From: JAAYDH01 sp035353055
GTDB lineage: Bacteria; Bacillota_I; Bacilli_A; RFN20; CAG-826
Reading direction: 5' to 3'
Length of the DNA: 22,262 bases
Assembly: GCA_035353055.1 (NCBI GenBank)
Contig: DAOPYW010000019.1
Span: 1-22,262, forward strand
A program made the translations under genes and the position numbers. How positions within the stretch are numbered: position 1 is the stretch's first letter; each line of letters starts with the position of its first letter. A model generated the notes under the pieces. The model was not told the origin of the DNA. It was given only the letters and a program-made list of their open reading frames with translations, and made no database searches. Shown one piece after another: positions 1-6,454 of this stretch.

Positions 1-145
1 AAACCAAATTCACTTGATTAATTTTTCGCTTTTGCGGGGGGAGAATTTGTAACAAAGCTTTCGCTACTATTAATGTAAATCTTTTTTGAAAATAATCAAG
101 CGCGTTTTTCAAGAGACACGATCAAACTATGTTTATTTTTTGCTA

Positions 146-174
146 TTGCGAAATTTTGATGATTAAACTAAACT
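146..174 (+). promoter_or_regulatory. Sigma-A-type promoter of the riboswitch transcript
   Basis: A -35 element TTGCGA (146-151) and a -10 element TAAACT (169-174) are separated by exactly 17 bp. Transcription would start near 181, at the 5' edge of the riboswitch. Nothing else was recognised in 1-145, where all frames are short and closed. Confidence 0.55.
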
Positions 175-177
175 GAT

Positions 178-264
178 TTCACCATAAAGAGACGGCTAGA
201 GACAAGCTCAATGATCCGTCAGCAACCTGCCGATAGTAAGGTGCTAAAGCTTGATAGATGGGTT
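178..264 (+). ncRNA. SAM-I-type riboswitch aptamer (S-box), possibly the P4-less SAM-I/IV subtype
   Basis: The conserved S-box core is visible. P2a is GACGG (191-195) with CCGTC (216-220). P2b is GAG (199-201) with CTC (207-209), with the conserved ATGA at 212-215 side of the kink-turn loop. P3 begins GCAACC (222-227) and closes with GGTGC (240-244). The P2 loop AAGCT (204-208) can pair with AGCTT (248-252), matching the family pseudoknot. P1 is CCAT (182-185) with ATGG (258-261). Almost no sequence is left between the pseudoknot strand and P1 for a P4 hairpin, which is why the SAM-I/IV subtype is possible. The ligand would be S-adenosylmethionine. The class call is strong; the subtype is tentative. 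Confidence 0.85.
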
Positions 265-312
265 CTTTTTTATTAATGTCCCCATCAAAAACGATGGGAT
301 TTTATTTTCTCT
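257..312 (+). terminator. Riboswitch expression platform: terminator with competing antiterminator
   Basis: CCCATC (281-286) pairs with GATGGG (293-298) around a six-base loop, followed by a T-rich run, giving an intrinsic terminator. An identical GATGGG at 257-262 overlaps the 3' strand of aptamer helix P1 and can pair with the same CCCATC. SAM binding should hold 258-261 in P1 and permit the terminator. Without SAM, 257-262 should capture 281-286 and allow read-through. This is the classic OFF-switch logic. Confidence 0.8.
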
Positions 313-341
313 TTATGGCGTTTCATAAGGAGGATATAAAT

Positions 342-1127
342 ATGAAACATTTGTCAAAACTTAATCTAATTAGGGACCAGGAGTTTATTAAAGGAAGCTC
401 AAGGAATTATAGCATCCGCTATGAATCACGCGAAGCAGAGGGAGAAGACCTTTCTAATGTCAGCATCCCAAGAGTTATCTTCTACGATGTAGACTTTTCA
501 AAAGCCAGTTTCAATAATGCTAACTTGCTCAGTTGTCGATTTGAGAAATGTAAGTTTGCGAACACTGTTTTTTCAAATACAAATTTGACATCTGCACTTT
601 TCGAGAATTGCACATTTAATAAAACAAAAGTTGATGGCGCGACTTTTGGACATGAGCACATCAAATTTTTCAATACCCATCGAACAAGCTTCTCAAGATG
701 TGTTTTAAAAAATGTTGACTTTACGAAAATTGTCGATTCTTCAAAGGGTGAATATCAACTGCAATCCGATGATTTCTATCAATGCCATGCCAAGAATTGT
801 TTGGGCCTTCCAAAACTAGACGAAAGAACATGCCCAGAAAAAGGATTGTTTTTTACTTATATGAAAGTTGGAAATATCTTTATTCGCTTTATTGTTCCCG
901 AGGACAGTGAAAGAAAATACCTGAAAAATGGGGTAATACTTGTTGATAAAGCTTTTGTTAATGGATATGAGGATGCGGCCGGAAACAAAGTCAATCTTTT
1001 GCTCGAGGAGCACAATCAAAAACAAACATTATGCCCAGGAAAAGAAATCAGCAAAGCAGGTCAAAATTATTATTTTTCTCTGTTTTTAACAAAAGAGGAT
1101 GCCGTTCAAGAAAAAAATGTTATTTAA
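342..1127 (+). CDS. Pentapeptide-repeat protein under SAM-riboswitch control
   Basis: A 261-residue protein. Residues about 37-101 are degenerate pentapeptide repeats of the A(N/D)Lxx/CxFxx kind (units such as NANLL, KCKFA, NTNLT, NCTFN), which fold as a right-handed quadrilateral beta-helix; a second short stretch follows near 115-128. The C-terminal part from about 164 (FFTYMKVGN, then IVPEDSERK) resembles the DUF5758-like domain found with such repeats. No signal peptide or membrane segment is seen, so it is probably cytoplasmic. The start at 342 is chosen because AAGGAGG (327-333) lies 8 nt upstream. An in-frame ATG at 258 sits inside the riboswitch and is not credible. Function is unknown. 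The riboswitch suggests expression rises when SAM is scarce. Confidence 0.8.
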   Translation: MKHLSKLNLIRDQEFIKGSSRNYSIRYESREAEGEDLSNVSIPRVIFYDVDFSKASFNNANLLSCRFEKCKFANTVFSNTNLTSALFENCTFNKTKVDGATFGHEHIKFFNTHRTSFSRCVLKNVDFTKIVDSSKGEYQLQSDDFYQCHAKNCLGLPKLDERTCPEKGLFFTYMKVGNIFIRFIVPEDSERKYLKNGVILVDKAFVNGYEDAAGNKVNLLLEEHNQKQTLCPGKEISKAGQNYYFSLFLTKEDAVQEKNVI

Positions 1128-1148
1128 GTTTTGGAAGTGGAAAAAGAA

Positions 1149-1952
1149 CTAAAAAGTAATCTTAATAGCAGTAATATCGTCGATGGTTTTAAAGCGAGGA
1201 TATTTGTCACAATTTTTGTCTTTATACGCTGTGAGAGCAATTTTGTTTATCGTTTCTTTCAAGGGACTAGCAAAAGCATCTAAATATGAATTGTATAATT
1301 CGAACACTTCCCAAGAGGAGGCAAAGCCATCTGTGCAAAGCAAAATCTCTTTTAATTCTGAAATATCAAATCTTTCTTTTTTGTAGATAAAGCGTGGTTT
1401 ATCACAAACCGCAAAGACTGAATAGCCTCCTATTTGATTGGCTTTTTTTCGATTAGTAATCAGATCATTGTTGATGAAGCGCCGAGTGTCTAAGAGGGGG
1501 ATGTTTTTTTCCTTTGATATTTTAACCATTTTAGCTAAGACTCCGTTATCAAGAGCGGTGAGTTCTTTTTGCTTGATTTGGGTGTGTCGGCCATCCTTGA
1601 ATAGGATGTATGCGCCACAATCGCCGATTGTGTAAATATCAACATAAGTTTTTCCAAAAACAGCGAACGCTAACCCGGCCGAAGGTATATAAGAAAGATT
1701 ATTTTCCACTAAGTTTAGAGAGTGGACACGATATGCATCAACGCTAATTTTTTCTAGGGATGAAATGATATCGTTTTCTTTGTATTTCAACTTTTTTTTG
1801 ATGAAAGAGGCAAACCAAGAACCAGAGGTTGGATGTTGATCATTTTTTTCCAATGAAGTAGCTCCATCCAAAACTAATGCATAATTTTGGCCGATAATAA
1901 AACGGTCTTCGTTGTAATAATGGGATTTTCTTATCGCTGTCTCAATAATCAT
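1149..1952 (-). CDS. PP2C-family serine/threonine protein phosphatase
   Basis: A 267-residue soluble protein with the metal-binding signature order of PPM/PP2C phosphatases: NED (14-16), LDGAT (28-32, in place of the usual DGxG), IGDC (109-112), LCTDGF (205-210) and IDDIT (257-261). These Asp residues normally bind two Mn/Mg ions that hydrolyse phospho-Ser/Thr. Length is typical of a stand-alone catalytic domain, and no sensor domain is attached. It lies 7 bp downstream of the membrane-protein gene at 1960-3024 and is probably co-transcribed and coupled to it. No Ser/Thr kinase gene is in the window, so the substrate is unknown. It converges on the pentapeptide gene with a gap of about 20 bp. 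Confidence 0.82.
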   Translation of the reverse strand: MIIETAIRKSHYYNEDRFIIGQNYALVLDGATSLEKNDQHPTSGSWFASFIKKKLKYKENDIISSLEKISVDAYRVHSLNLVENNLSYIPSAGLAFAVFGKTYVDIYTIGDCGAYILFKDGRHTQIKQKELTALDNGVLAKMVKISKEKNIPLLDTRRFINNDLITNRKKANQIGGYSVFAVCDKPRFIYKKERFDISELKEILLCTDGFASSWEVFELYNSYLDAFASPLKETINKIALTAYKDKNCDKYPRFKTIDDITAIKITF

Positions 1953-1959
1953 ACTGCTC

Positions 1960-3024
1960 TTAAGAGATTATAATGCTTATCGCTACTGTAAATCCAATAA
2001 TACCAGCAAACAAAGCGCATAGAGAAACGGCCAACGAACCTCTTCTCTTTGACTTGCTAGTAAACGACAAGACGGTAAGCACAACAGAGAGCAATATTGT
2101 GATTAATGATGCATAAGCAAGGAGAATCATCGCTAAAGATAATGGGTCTGTGAGATTTGAAAAGATTTCAATTGAACCTATTAAAAACGCCAGTATCGTA
2201 GAAATGACAGATACCATTTTATAGTTATCGGTTTTGATTTTATTTAATTCTCCAACCTTTTCACTGGTTAAGTCATAAGAGCGAATGATGGATAGAGTGT
2301 TTAAATGCTGTTCGAATTCGCGAATGCGAGTTGAGTCTGGATTGCTTGAACTATTTTCGATAGAAATAGCCTCTTTTATGTTTTTCTCGGCTAACGGATA
2401 ATTTCCAATCAGTGCTTCCAATCGTCCTAAAGTAGCATAAAATTTGGAATATCCACTGCTAATGATGGCTTTTGCACAATCAATGGCGTGATTAATGCGG
2501 TCTTTTGCTTCAAGATCGTCTTTAACCTCTAGATTTCGCTCATAATATTTGGCACACGTCTCGCTAAAAAGATGAAGAACGCCACTGTGGGTGGAAAAGT
2601 CATAAAGAACGCCATCGATTTCTTCTTTCTTTTCCGTCAATTTCTCAGATTTAATCAAAGTTCGCAATAAATCTGAGTCATTGGCAAAGACGTTAATATG
2701 AAATAAATTGTCGATATGTTCAAAAACGGCAAACTTGGAAGCAAATAGGCCCTGGTAGGAATAAAACAATTTTTTAAGATCATCTAATCGAGTAGAGCGT
2801 CTGTAGTAAGTAAAAATAACAAAGAAAGCAATAAATGCTTTGTTGATCTCATTTGGATTTTTGCTTAATGTGGCTAGCTCGGATTCTAACGCCGTCACTT
2901 CTTCAGGCTTGAGTTTTGCGCGCTCGGTTATTTGCTTCTCAAACTTTCTTGTAAAAGTCTCCTCACAAAAATTATCAGCGTACGCTAAAGAATAAAAATC
3001 GTTACTTTCTTGAATTTTTGACAT
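1960..3024 (-). CDS. Membrane-anchored helical-repeat protein of unknown function
   Basis: About 354 residues. The first ~265 are hydrophilic and helix-rich. Around 170-235 is a TPR-like pair of helices (phrases FYATLGRLEALIGNYPLAE and IKEAIS). The C-terminal ~90 residues form three likely membrane helices (about 270-292, 297-322 and 331-354), leaving the large N-terminal part probably cytoplasmic. The start at 3024 is preferred over an in-frame ATG at 3030, because GAGG lies 8 nt before the former and only 2 nt before the latter. It precedes the PP2C gene in one operon, so it may anchor or sense for the phosphatase (inference). I do not recognise the family. Confidence 0.7.
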   Translation of the reverse strand: MSKIQESNDFYSLAYADNFCEETFTRKFEKQITERAKLKPEEVTALESELATLSKNPNEINKAFIAFFVIFTYYRRSTRLDDLKKLFYSYQGLFASKFAVFEHIDNLFHINVFANDSDLLRTLIKSEKLTEKKEEIDGVLYDFSTHSGVLHLFSETCAKYYERNLEVKDDLEAKDRINHAIDCAKAIISSGYSKFYATLGRLEALIGNYPLAEKNIKEAISIENSSSNPDSTRIREFEQHLNTLSIIRSYDLTSEKVGELNKIKTDNYKMVSVISTILAFLIGSIEIFSNLTDPLSLAMILLAYASLITILLSVVLTVLSFTSKSKRRGSLAVSLCALFAGIIGFTVAISIIIS

Positions 3025-3042
3025 AATCATTTCCTCTTTGAG

Positions 3043-3051
3043 AGTATAACA
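3043..3051 (-). promoter_or_regulatory. Extended -10 promoter for the membrane protein/PP2C operon
   Basis: On the minus strand TGT precedes TATACT (plus positions 3043-3048), giving an extended -10 element 19 nt before the 3024 start codon. No good -35 box is visible, which is acceptable for extended -10 promoters. Confidence 0.45.
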
Positions 3052-3086
3052 TTTTCTTGCATGATTGAGGATTTTTTAGAAAACTA

Positions 3087-3196
3087 GATTGCATTAAGCA
3101 TCAGCCCATAGTTGCTGAAGAGGGGGGATTTCATGAGCTCCGCCATGATTTTCAAAATAACTGGACTGGTGAATTGTAATGTTTGATTGCATTAAG
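3087..3196. repeat. 12-bp direct repeat flanking a small minus-strand ORF
   Basis: GATTGCATTAAG occurs perfectly at 3087-3098 and 3185-3196, 98 bp apart. Between them on the minus strand is a 32-codon ORF (3192-3094) starting ATG and containing YFENHGGAHEIPPLQ, with no ribosome binding site. The neighbouring frame is also open for about 35 codons. This may be the remains of a gene trimmed by recombination between the repeats, or chance. Confidence 0.4.
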
Positions 3197-3204
3197 TTTT
3201 TTGC

Positions 3205-3233
3205 ACAAAAAAGGCGGCATCGAGCCACCTTTG
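3205..3233 (-). terminator. Intrinsic terminator of the MerR-family gene
   Basis: Read on the minus strand, GGTGGC, a five-base loop TCGAT and GCCGCC form a stem with one G-U pair (plus 3214-3230), followed by six T. It lies just downstream of the stop codon at 3244. Confidence 0.75.
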
Positions 3234-3243
3234 AAAAACGGGC

Positions 3244-4035
3244 TTATTCAATAGGAATTTGAATCTCTGTCAGCCAATCGTTAACATTTTCTTTGTTCCA
3301 GACCCCATCGATATAAGACTCTCTCGGCAGGCCGTTGACCTTGTAGTGATTCTTATGGGCAAAATCAAAGATGAAGGAATAGGCTTCTCCTAAAGAATCG
3401 TATGATCCTTTATGGTAGATGGATAAGACTTTTGTTTTGGGAAGCTCGAAAAACTTAATCCTTTCATTCTCAACGCCTTTTTTGACGACGGCTTGACAAT
3501 ATCTCGTGGTAATGTTGGTCTCGCGATATTCTCCATCTAGATACTCGCAGAAACAGTAATCAGGGCCGACACATTTTAAACCAGGGTTCAATCTCAGACA
3601 TTCTTCTGCCGATTCTAAAACGAGGTTCGTCAATTCCCCATAATTCTTTAAGACTCGTTGCTCGCTATAGACAATACAGGCAGGTATCTCTTTGACGACG
3701 ACTTGATAATTCATTTTGTTCTCCTCCAATAAATAATGAATTGTGAAGATTTTTTGCTTGATGAAAAGGTTTTTTGTCTCCAATTCTTTTTCTTTATTGA
3801 TGAGAAGATCTCTTTGCATTTTACCGGATAAATATAGTTTGATCTCTTCAATTGAAAAATCTAGCTGTCGTAAAGATTTGATCTTTGAAGCTGTAACCAA
3901 TTGCTTGGTATCGTAATAACGATAACCAGTAAAATCGTCAATTTTACGAGGGATAAGGATTCCCTCTTCCTCATAAAACCGCAAAGCTTTAATCGTCAGC
4001 ATCGATAATTTGGAAAACTCACCAATCTTCAGCAT
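3244..4035 (-). CDS. MerR-family transcriptional regulator with GyrI-like ligand-binding domain
   Basis: A 263-residue protein. The N-terminus (MLKIGEFSKLS, then TIKALRFYEEEGIL, then YRYYD) is the classic MerR winged helix-turn-helix. A dimerisation coiled coil follows (about 75-110, KEKELETKNLFIKQKIF). From about 115 to the end is a GyrI-like/BmrR-type small-molecule domain, with the GSYDSLGEAY segment and a closing WLTEIQIPIE typical of that fold. Such proteins bind amphipathic drugs or metabolites and activate promoters with 19-bp spacers. The start at 4035 is chosen because GGAGG is correctly spaced; an upstream TTG at 4050 would overlap that site. No exporter gene adjoins it, so its target is unknown; it probably autoregulates. 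Confidence 0.88.
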   Translation of the reverse strand: MLKIGEFSKLSMLTIKALRFYEEEGILIPRKIDDFTGYRYYDTKQLVTASKIKSLRQLDFSIEEIKLYLSGKMQRDLLINKEKELETKNLFIKQKIFTIHYLLEENKMNYQVVVKEIPACIVYSEQRVLKNYGELTNLVLESAEECLRLNPGLKCVGPDYCFCEYLDGEYRETNITTRYCQAVVKKGVENERIKFFELPKTKVLSIYHKGSYDSLGEAYSFIFDFAHKNHYKVNGLPRESYIDGVWNKENVNDWLTEIQIPIE

Positions 4036-4054
4036 TTTTTGCCTCCACAATTTG

Positions 4055-4085
4055 ACTTTAATCTATGACCCAAGAGGAGAGTCAA
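4055..4085 (-). promoter_or_regulatory. MerR-type promoter/operator with 19-bp spacer
   Basis: On the minus strand, TTGACT (plus 4080-4085) and TAAAGT (plus 4055-4060) are separated by 19 bp, the abnormal spacing that MerR activators correct by DNA distortion. The outer bases form TTGACT...AGTCAA symmetry. The site sits immediately upstream of the merR-family gene, suggesting autoregulation. Confidence 0.6.
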
Positions 4086-4095
4086 TCACAAAATT

Positions 4096-4270
4096 TTAAG
4101 ATGCGACAATATCCGTAAAAAATACGTTAGAGGAATAAGTATCATATTGCTTTTCAAAAGAATAGACAAGTAAGCCTGGGTAATTTGCATCAGCTGATTC
4201 CCATTTATCAATAGTAAAGGCTGCGTACTAGGAGAAATCAATACCACAAGGAAAGGAGTATCTCTTTTAT
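4096..4270 (-). pseudogene. Decayed coding fragment upstream of the MerR promoter
   Basis: On the minus strand from 4227 to 4096 an open stretch of 43 codons without a start codon reads like a protein C-terminus: TIDKWESADANYPG, then LLVYSFEKQYDTYSSN, then FFTDIVAS and TAA. Just upstream, in the same frame, is a TAG (4228-4230) preceded by a further SFPCGIDFS-like stretch. A different frame gives an ATG-started 66-codon ORF (4286-4086), but it is a leucine-rich hydrophobic sequence with no ribosome binding site and looks like the shadow. I read this as the tail of a broken gene of unknown family. Confidence 0.35.
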
Positions 4271-4344
4271 CACTCATCTTATTCATTATAATAAATGTTT
4301 TTAAAAAGAACCCACTTATTAGATAATACTAATGAGGTATCACT

Positions 4345-5781
4345 ATGACTATCACCGCTTATGTCCTTTCTATTATTGGAATTGTCTTATTCCCTGTGAG
4401 CGCATTAATTATCAATTATTTTAGGACAACTAGGTTAGTGCCAACTTTAAAGAAATATAAAGCGTACACATCGGCCTCTAAAAAGATGTATGCCACTATT
4501 TTAGTGTTTGGCTTTATTGCCACAGCGATGAGCATTGGCGCTTTTTTTCTTATCGTTTTACATGTCAGCGCTGAAGCTTCAATAGTATTAAGTATTGTCT
4601 CCTTATTTTTAACTTTTCTTAGCGTTCTTTGTTTCTATGATATTTCTTTCAATTATGAAGCTGTTGATAACCATTATGTCTACAAATCACGTTTTGGCAA
4701 AACACGTCGATATAAAATTGAGGATGTCAATAATTTCGTTCCGTTCCAATCTGGATTGATTATCCAAGATAAAATGGGCCAAAAACTTTTCACTATGTCC
4801 ATAACGGGCTCTAATGTCGCCGACTTCTTCAAATCTTTAGATGCGGCTAAAACTAACCAATATAATAATGAAGAAATTAATCAAGAAAATCCTATTAATA
4901 TTGAAACTGGATTAGATGAAGAAGAAACTGCTTTACTAGAAGAATATGGCAAAAAATACCAAGCTTTATATCTAAAAAACTTCAACCGAAATCTCGCCAT
5001 TATGATTGCTGCTTTAGTTATTGTTTTCGCCTTTGCTCTATTGGTGTGTTATCAATTAAGTTTGGTGCGTCTTTTGCTCATTCTCTTGATTCTTTTTGTT
5101 CTCGTTTTTATTACTATCATTATTGGAAACTTTAACACGCGTAAACAAATTAAAGCGATGGGTCTTCACGATTTAGGTTTAAAAGGATACCGTTGTGTCC
5201 CTGGAGTTAAAGGCTATGGAAAAATGATGAGACGCAAGGTTGCTGGTATTATGTCAATGGCGATATTAACTGGTGTTTTTGCGCTTATTTTTACGATATC
5301 CCCCAATGAAATTAAGGTTGATTATAGTTCATTGAAAAATAAAACTGGTTCATTAACAGCGATGGAAATTTACGTTGATGATTATCAATATTATATTGGG
5401 ATATCTCTTGATGATGAGATGGTTTTATATTCCGCCCCCACTCGAGAGATGGCCTACCAAGGAAATGCTTCTCTTTATAACGATTTTGCAGTTGGCCAAA
5501 CAATTGTCATTCATTATCAAGAAAGCGATGACAAACAGCAATCATCTTACTATGAAGAAAAAGTACCTTGTTATTCTTTCTATTACATCAGTATCAATGG
5601 TGAGACATACTACGATGAAGCTGATCGTCAAGCCTTTTTTAATTATTACAATAATCTATGTTTAACTTATTCAATAATACTATACGCTATCTCAGGTCTT
5701 TTAATTGCGGGTCCTCTCATCTACTTCCCTATTTCTAAGAAACAAGAAAAGAACGAAACTGTCGAAATTTTTAAAAAATAG
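4345..5781 (+). CDS. Multi-span membrane protein with PH-like domain
   Basis: A 478-residue protein with GAGG about 10 nt upstream of the ATG. Membrane helices are predicted by eye at about 4-25, 49-73 and 79-98. A small beta-rich domain follows (about 103-165, with YEAVDNHYVYKSRFGK and RYKIEDV), resembling bacterial PH-like/DUF-type membrane-associated domains. Next come an acidic linker, two adjacent helices (about 215-260), one near 300-320, a ~120-residue Tyr- and Asp-rich region (about 325-445) that is probably extracytoplasmic, and a final helix near 450-472 with a lysine-rich tail. No catalytic motif is seen and function is unknown. It converges with the GNAT gene 14 bp downstream. Confidence 0.7.
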   Translation: MTITAYVLSIIGIVLFPVSALIINYFRTTRLVPTLKKYKAYTSASKKMYATILVFGFIATAMSIGAFFLIVLHVSAEASIVLSIVSLFLTFLSVLCFYDISFNYEAVDNHYVYKSRFGKTRRYKIEDVNNFVPFQSGLIIQDKMGQKLFTMSITGSNVADFFKSLDAAKTNQYNNEEINQENPINIETGLDEEETALLEEYGKKYQALYLKNFNRNLAIMIAALVIVFAFALLVCYQLSLVRLLLILLILFVLVFITIIIGNFNTRKQIKAMGLHDLGLKGYRCVPGVKGYGKMMRRKVAGIMSMAILTGVFALIFTISPNEIKVDYSSLKNKTGSLTAMEIYVDDYQYYIGISLDDEMVLYSAPTREMAYQGNASLYNDFAVGQTIVIHYQESDDKQQSSYYEEKVPCYSFYYISINGETYYDEADRQAFFNYYNNLCLTYSIILYAISGLLIAGPLIYFPISKKQEKNETVEIFKK

Positions 5782-5795
5782 TACTTGTCTGAACA

Positions 5796-6275
5796 CTATT
5801 TCATGATTTTGCGGAGTTGATATTGCCCTTTGAGAGGATCTTTAGGATTGGTAATGTGGATACAGGCGAATCCGCACTTATTAATATAAAAGTTATGGTT
5901 TCTTTTTGAGAAGATTGGTGTTTCAGTTCGCCATTCAATGGTGTCTGGATATAAAGACTCAATATGCGACCACACTCTTTGTCCGTAACCCTTGTTCTCG
6001 CATTCTGGTGAGATGAAAATACATCCAAGATAGTTGATTCCATTATCATTAATAAATAGATTAACTCCACCAATCGGCTTTCCTTCATCTGATATGACAA
6101 AAGCAGTCGCTCTAGGAGACAAGAACCACTTCCTTAAGAAATCACCATTATCGTATCCTTTTGGACCACCATCTTTGCCATTTAGATGCATTCTTGAATC
6201 TTCATTAAAGGCATCTTTCATAATTGGGGTGAGAATATCAACATCCTCTCGAATGAATTTTCTAATTTCCAACAT
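5796..6275 (-). CDS. GNAT-family N-acetyltransferase
   Basis: A 159-residue protein spanning a single GNAT domain. It opens with MLEIRKFIREDVD (strand 1/helix 1). The acetyl-CoA pyrophosphate-binding loop is ENKGYGQR (93-100), preceded by strand 4 (YLGCIFISP). The C-terminus has the FYINKCGF segment typical of GNAT motif B. Substrate cannot be deduced. It is monocistronic, with its own promoter and no strong ribosome binding site. Confidence 0.85.
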   Translation of the reverse strand: MLEIRKFIREDVDILTPIMKDAFNEDSRMHLNGKDGGPKGYDNGDFLRKWFLSPRATAFVISDEGKPIGGVNLFINDNGINYLGCIFISPECENKGYGQRVWSHIESLYPDTIEWRTETPIFSKRNHNFYINKCGFACIHITNPKDPLKGQYQLRKIMK

Positions 6276-6297
6276 AAATACTATTTTTTCTTTGTTC

Positions 6298-6326
6298 AGT
6301 ATACCATTGCATCAAAAATTGGTTAA
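6298..6326 (-). promoter_or_regulatory. Promoter of the GNAT gene
   Basis: On the minus strand a TATACT -10 (plus 6298-6303) and a TTAACC -35 (plus 6321-6326) are 17 bp apart, about 22 nt upstream of the ATG at 6275. Confidence 0.5.
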
Positions 6327-6406
6327 AATCGTTTTTCATGTTTAAAAAACATATTTCTTGTAATAGACACTCTTTTCATCAAAAAATTTAGTTTTGTACA
6401 TTATTT

Positions 6407-6446
6407 TTGCACATTTATAAATTATGTGGTATTATTTGACCAGGAG
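6407..6446 (+). promoter_or_regulatory. Promoter and ribosome binding site of the ATPase/TOPRIM operon
   Basis: TTGCAC (6407-6412) and TATTAT (6430-6435) have a 17-bp spacer. AGGAG (6442-6446) follows 8 nt before the ATG at 6455. The leader is very short, with no room for an attenuator, so expression is likely constitutive or controlled at the promoter. Confidence 0.65.
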
Positions 6447-6454
6447 ATATACTT

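Noticed and set aside
1..145. Possible tail of a preceding gene
   Set aside because: All frames stop within a few dozen bases and no motif is seen.
258..341. In-frame upstream ATG extending the pentapeptide protein by 28 residues
   Set aside because: It lies within riboswitch helix P1 and the antiterminator; AAGGAGG before 342 decides the start.
4086..4286. 66-codon minus ORF starting MNKMSDKR
   Set aside because: No ribosome binding site and leucine-rich shadow-like composition; another frame looks more like protein.
6338..6352. ATGTTT/AAACAT hairpin before the defence operon
   Set aside because: Short AT-only stem with no T tract in a suitable position; likely chance.
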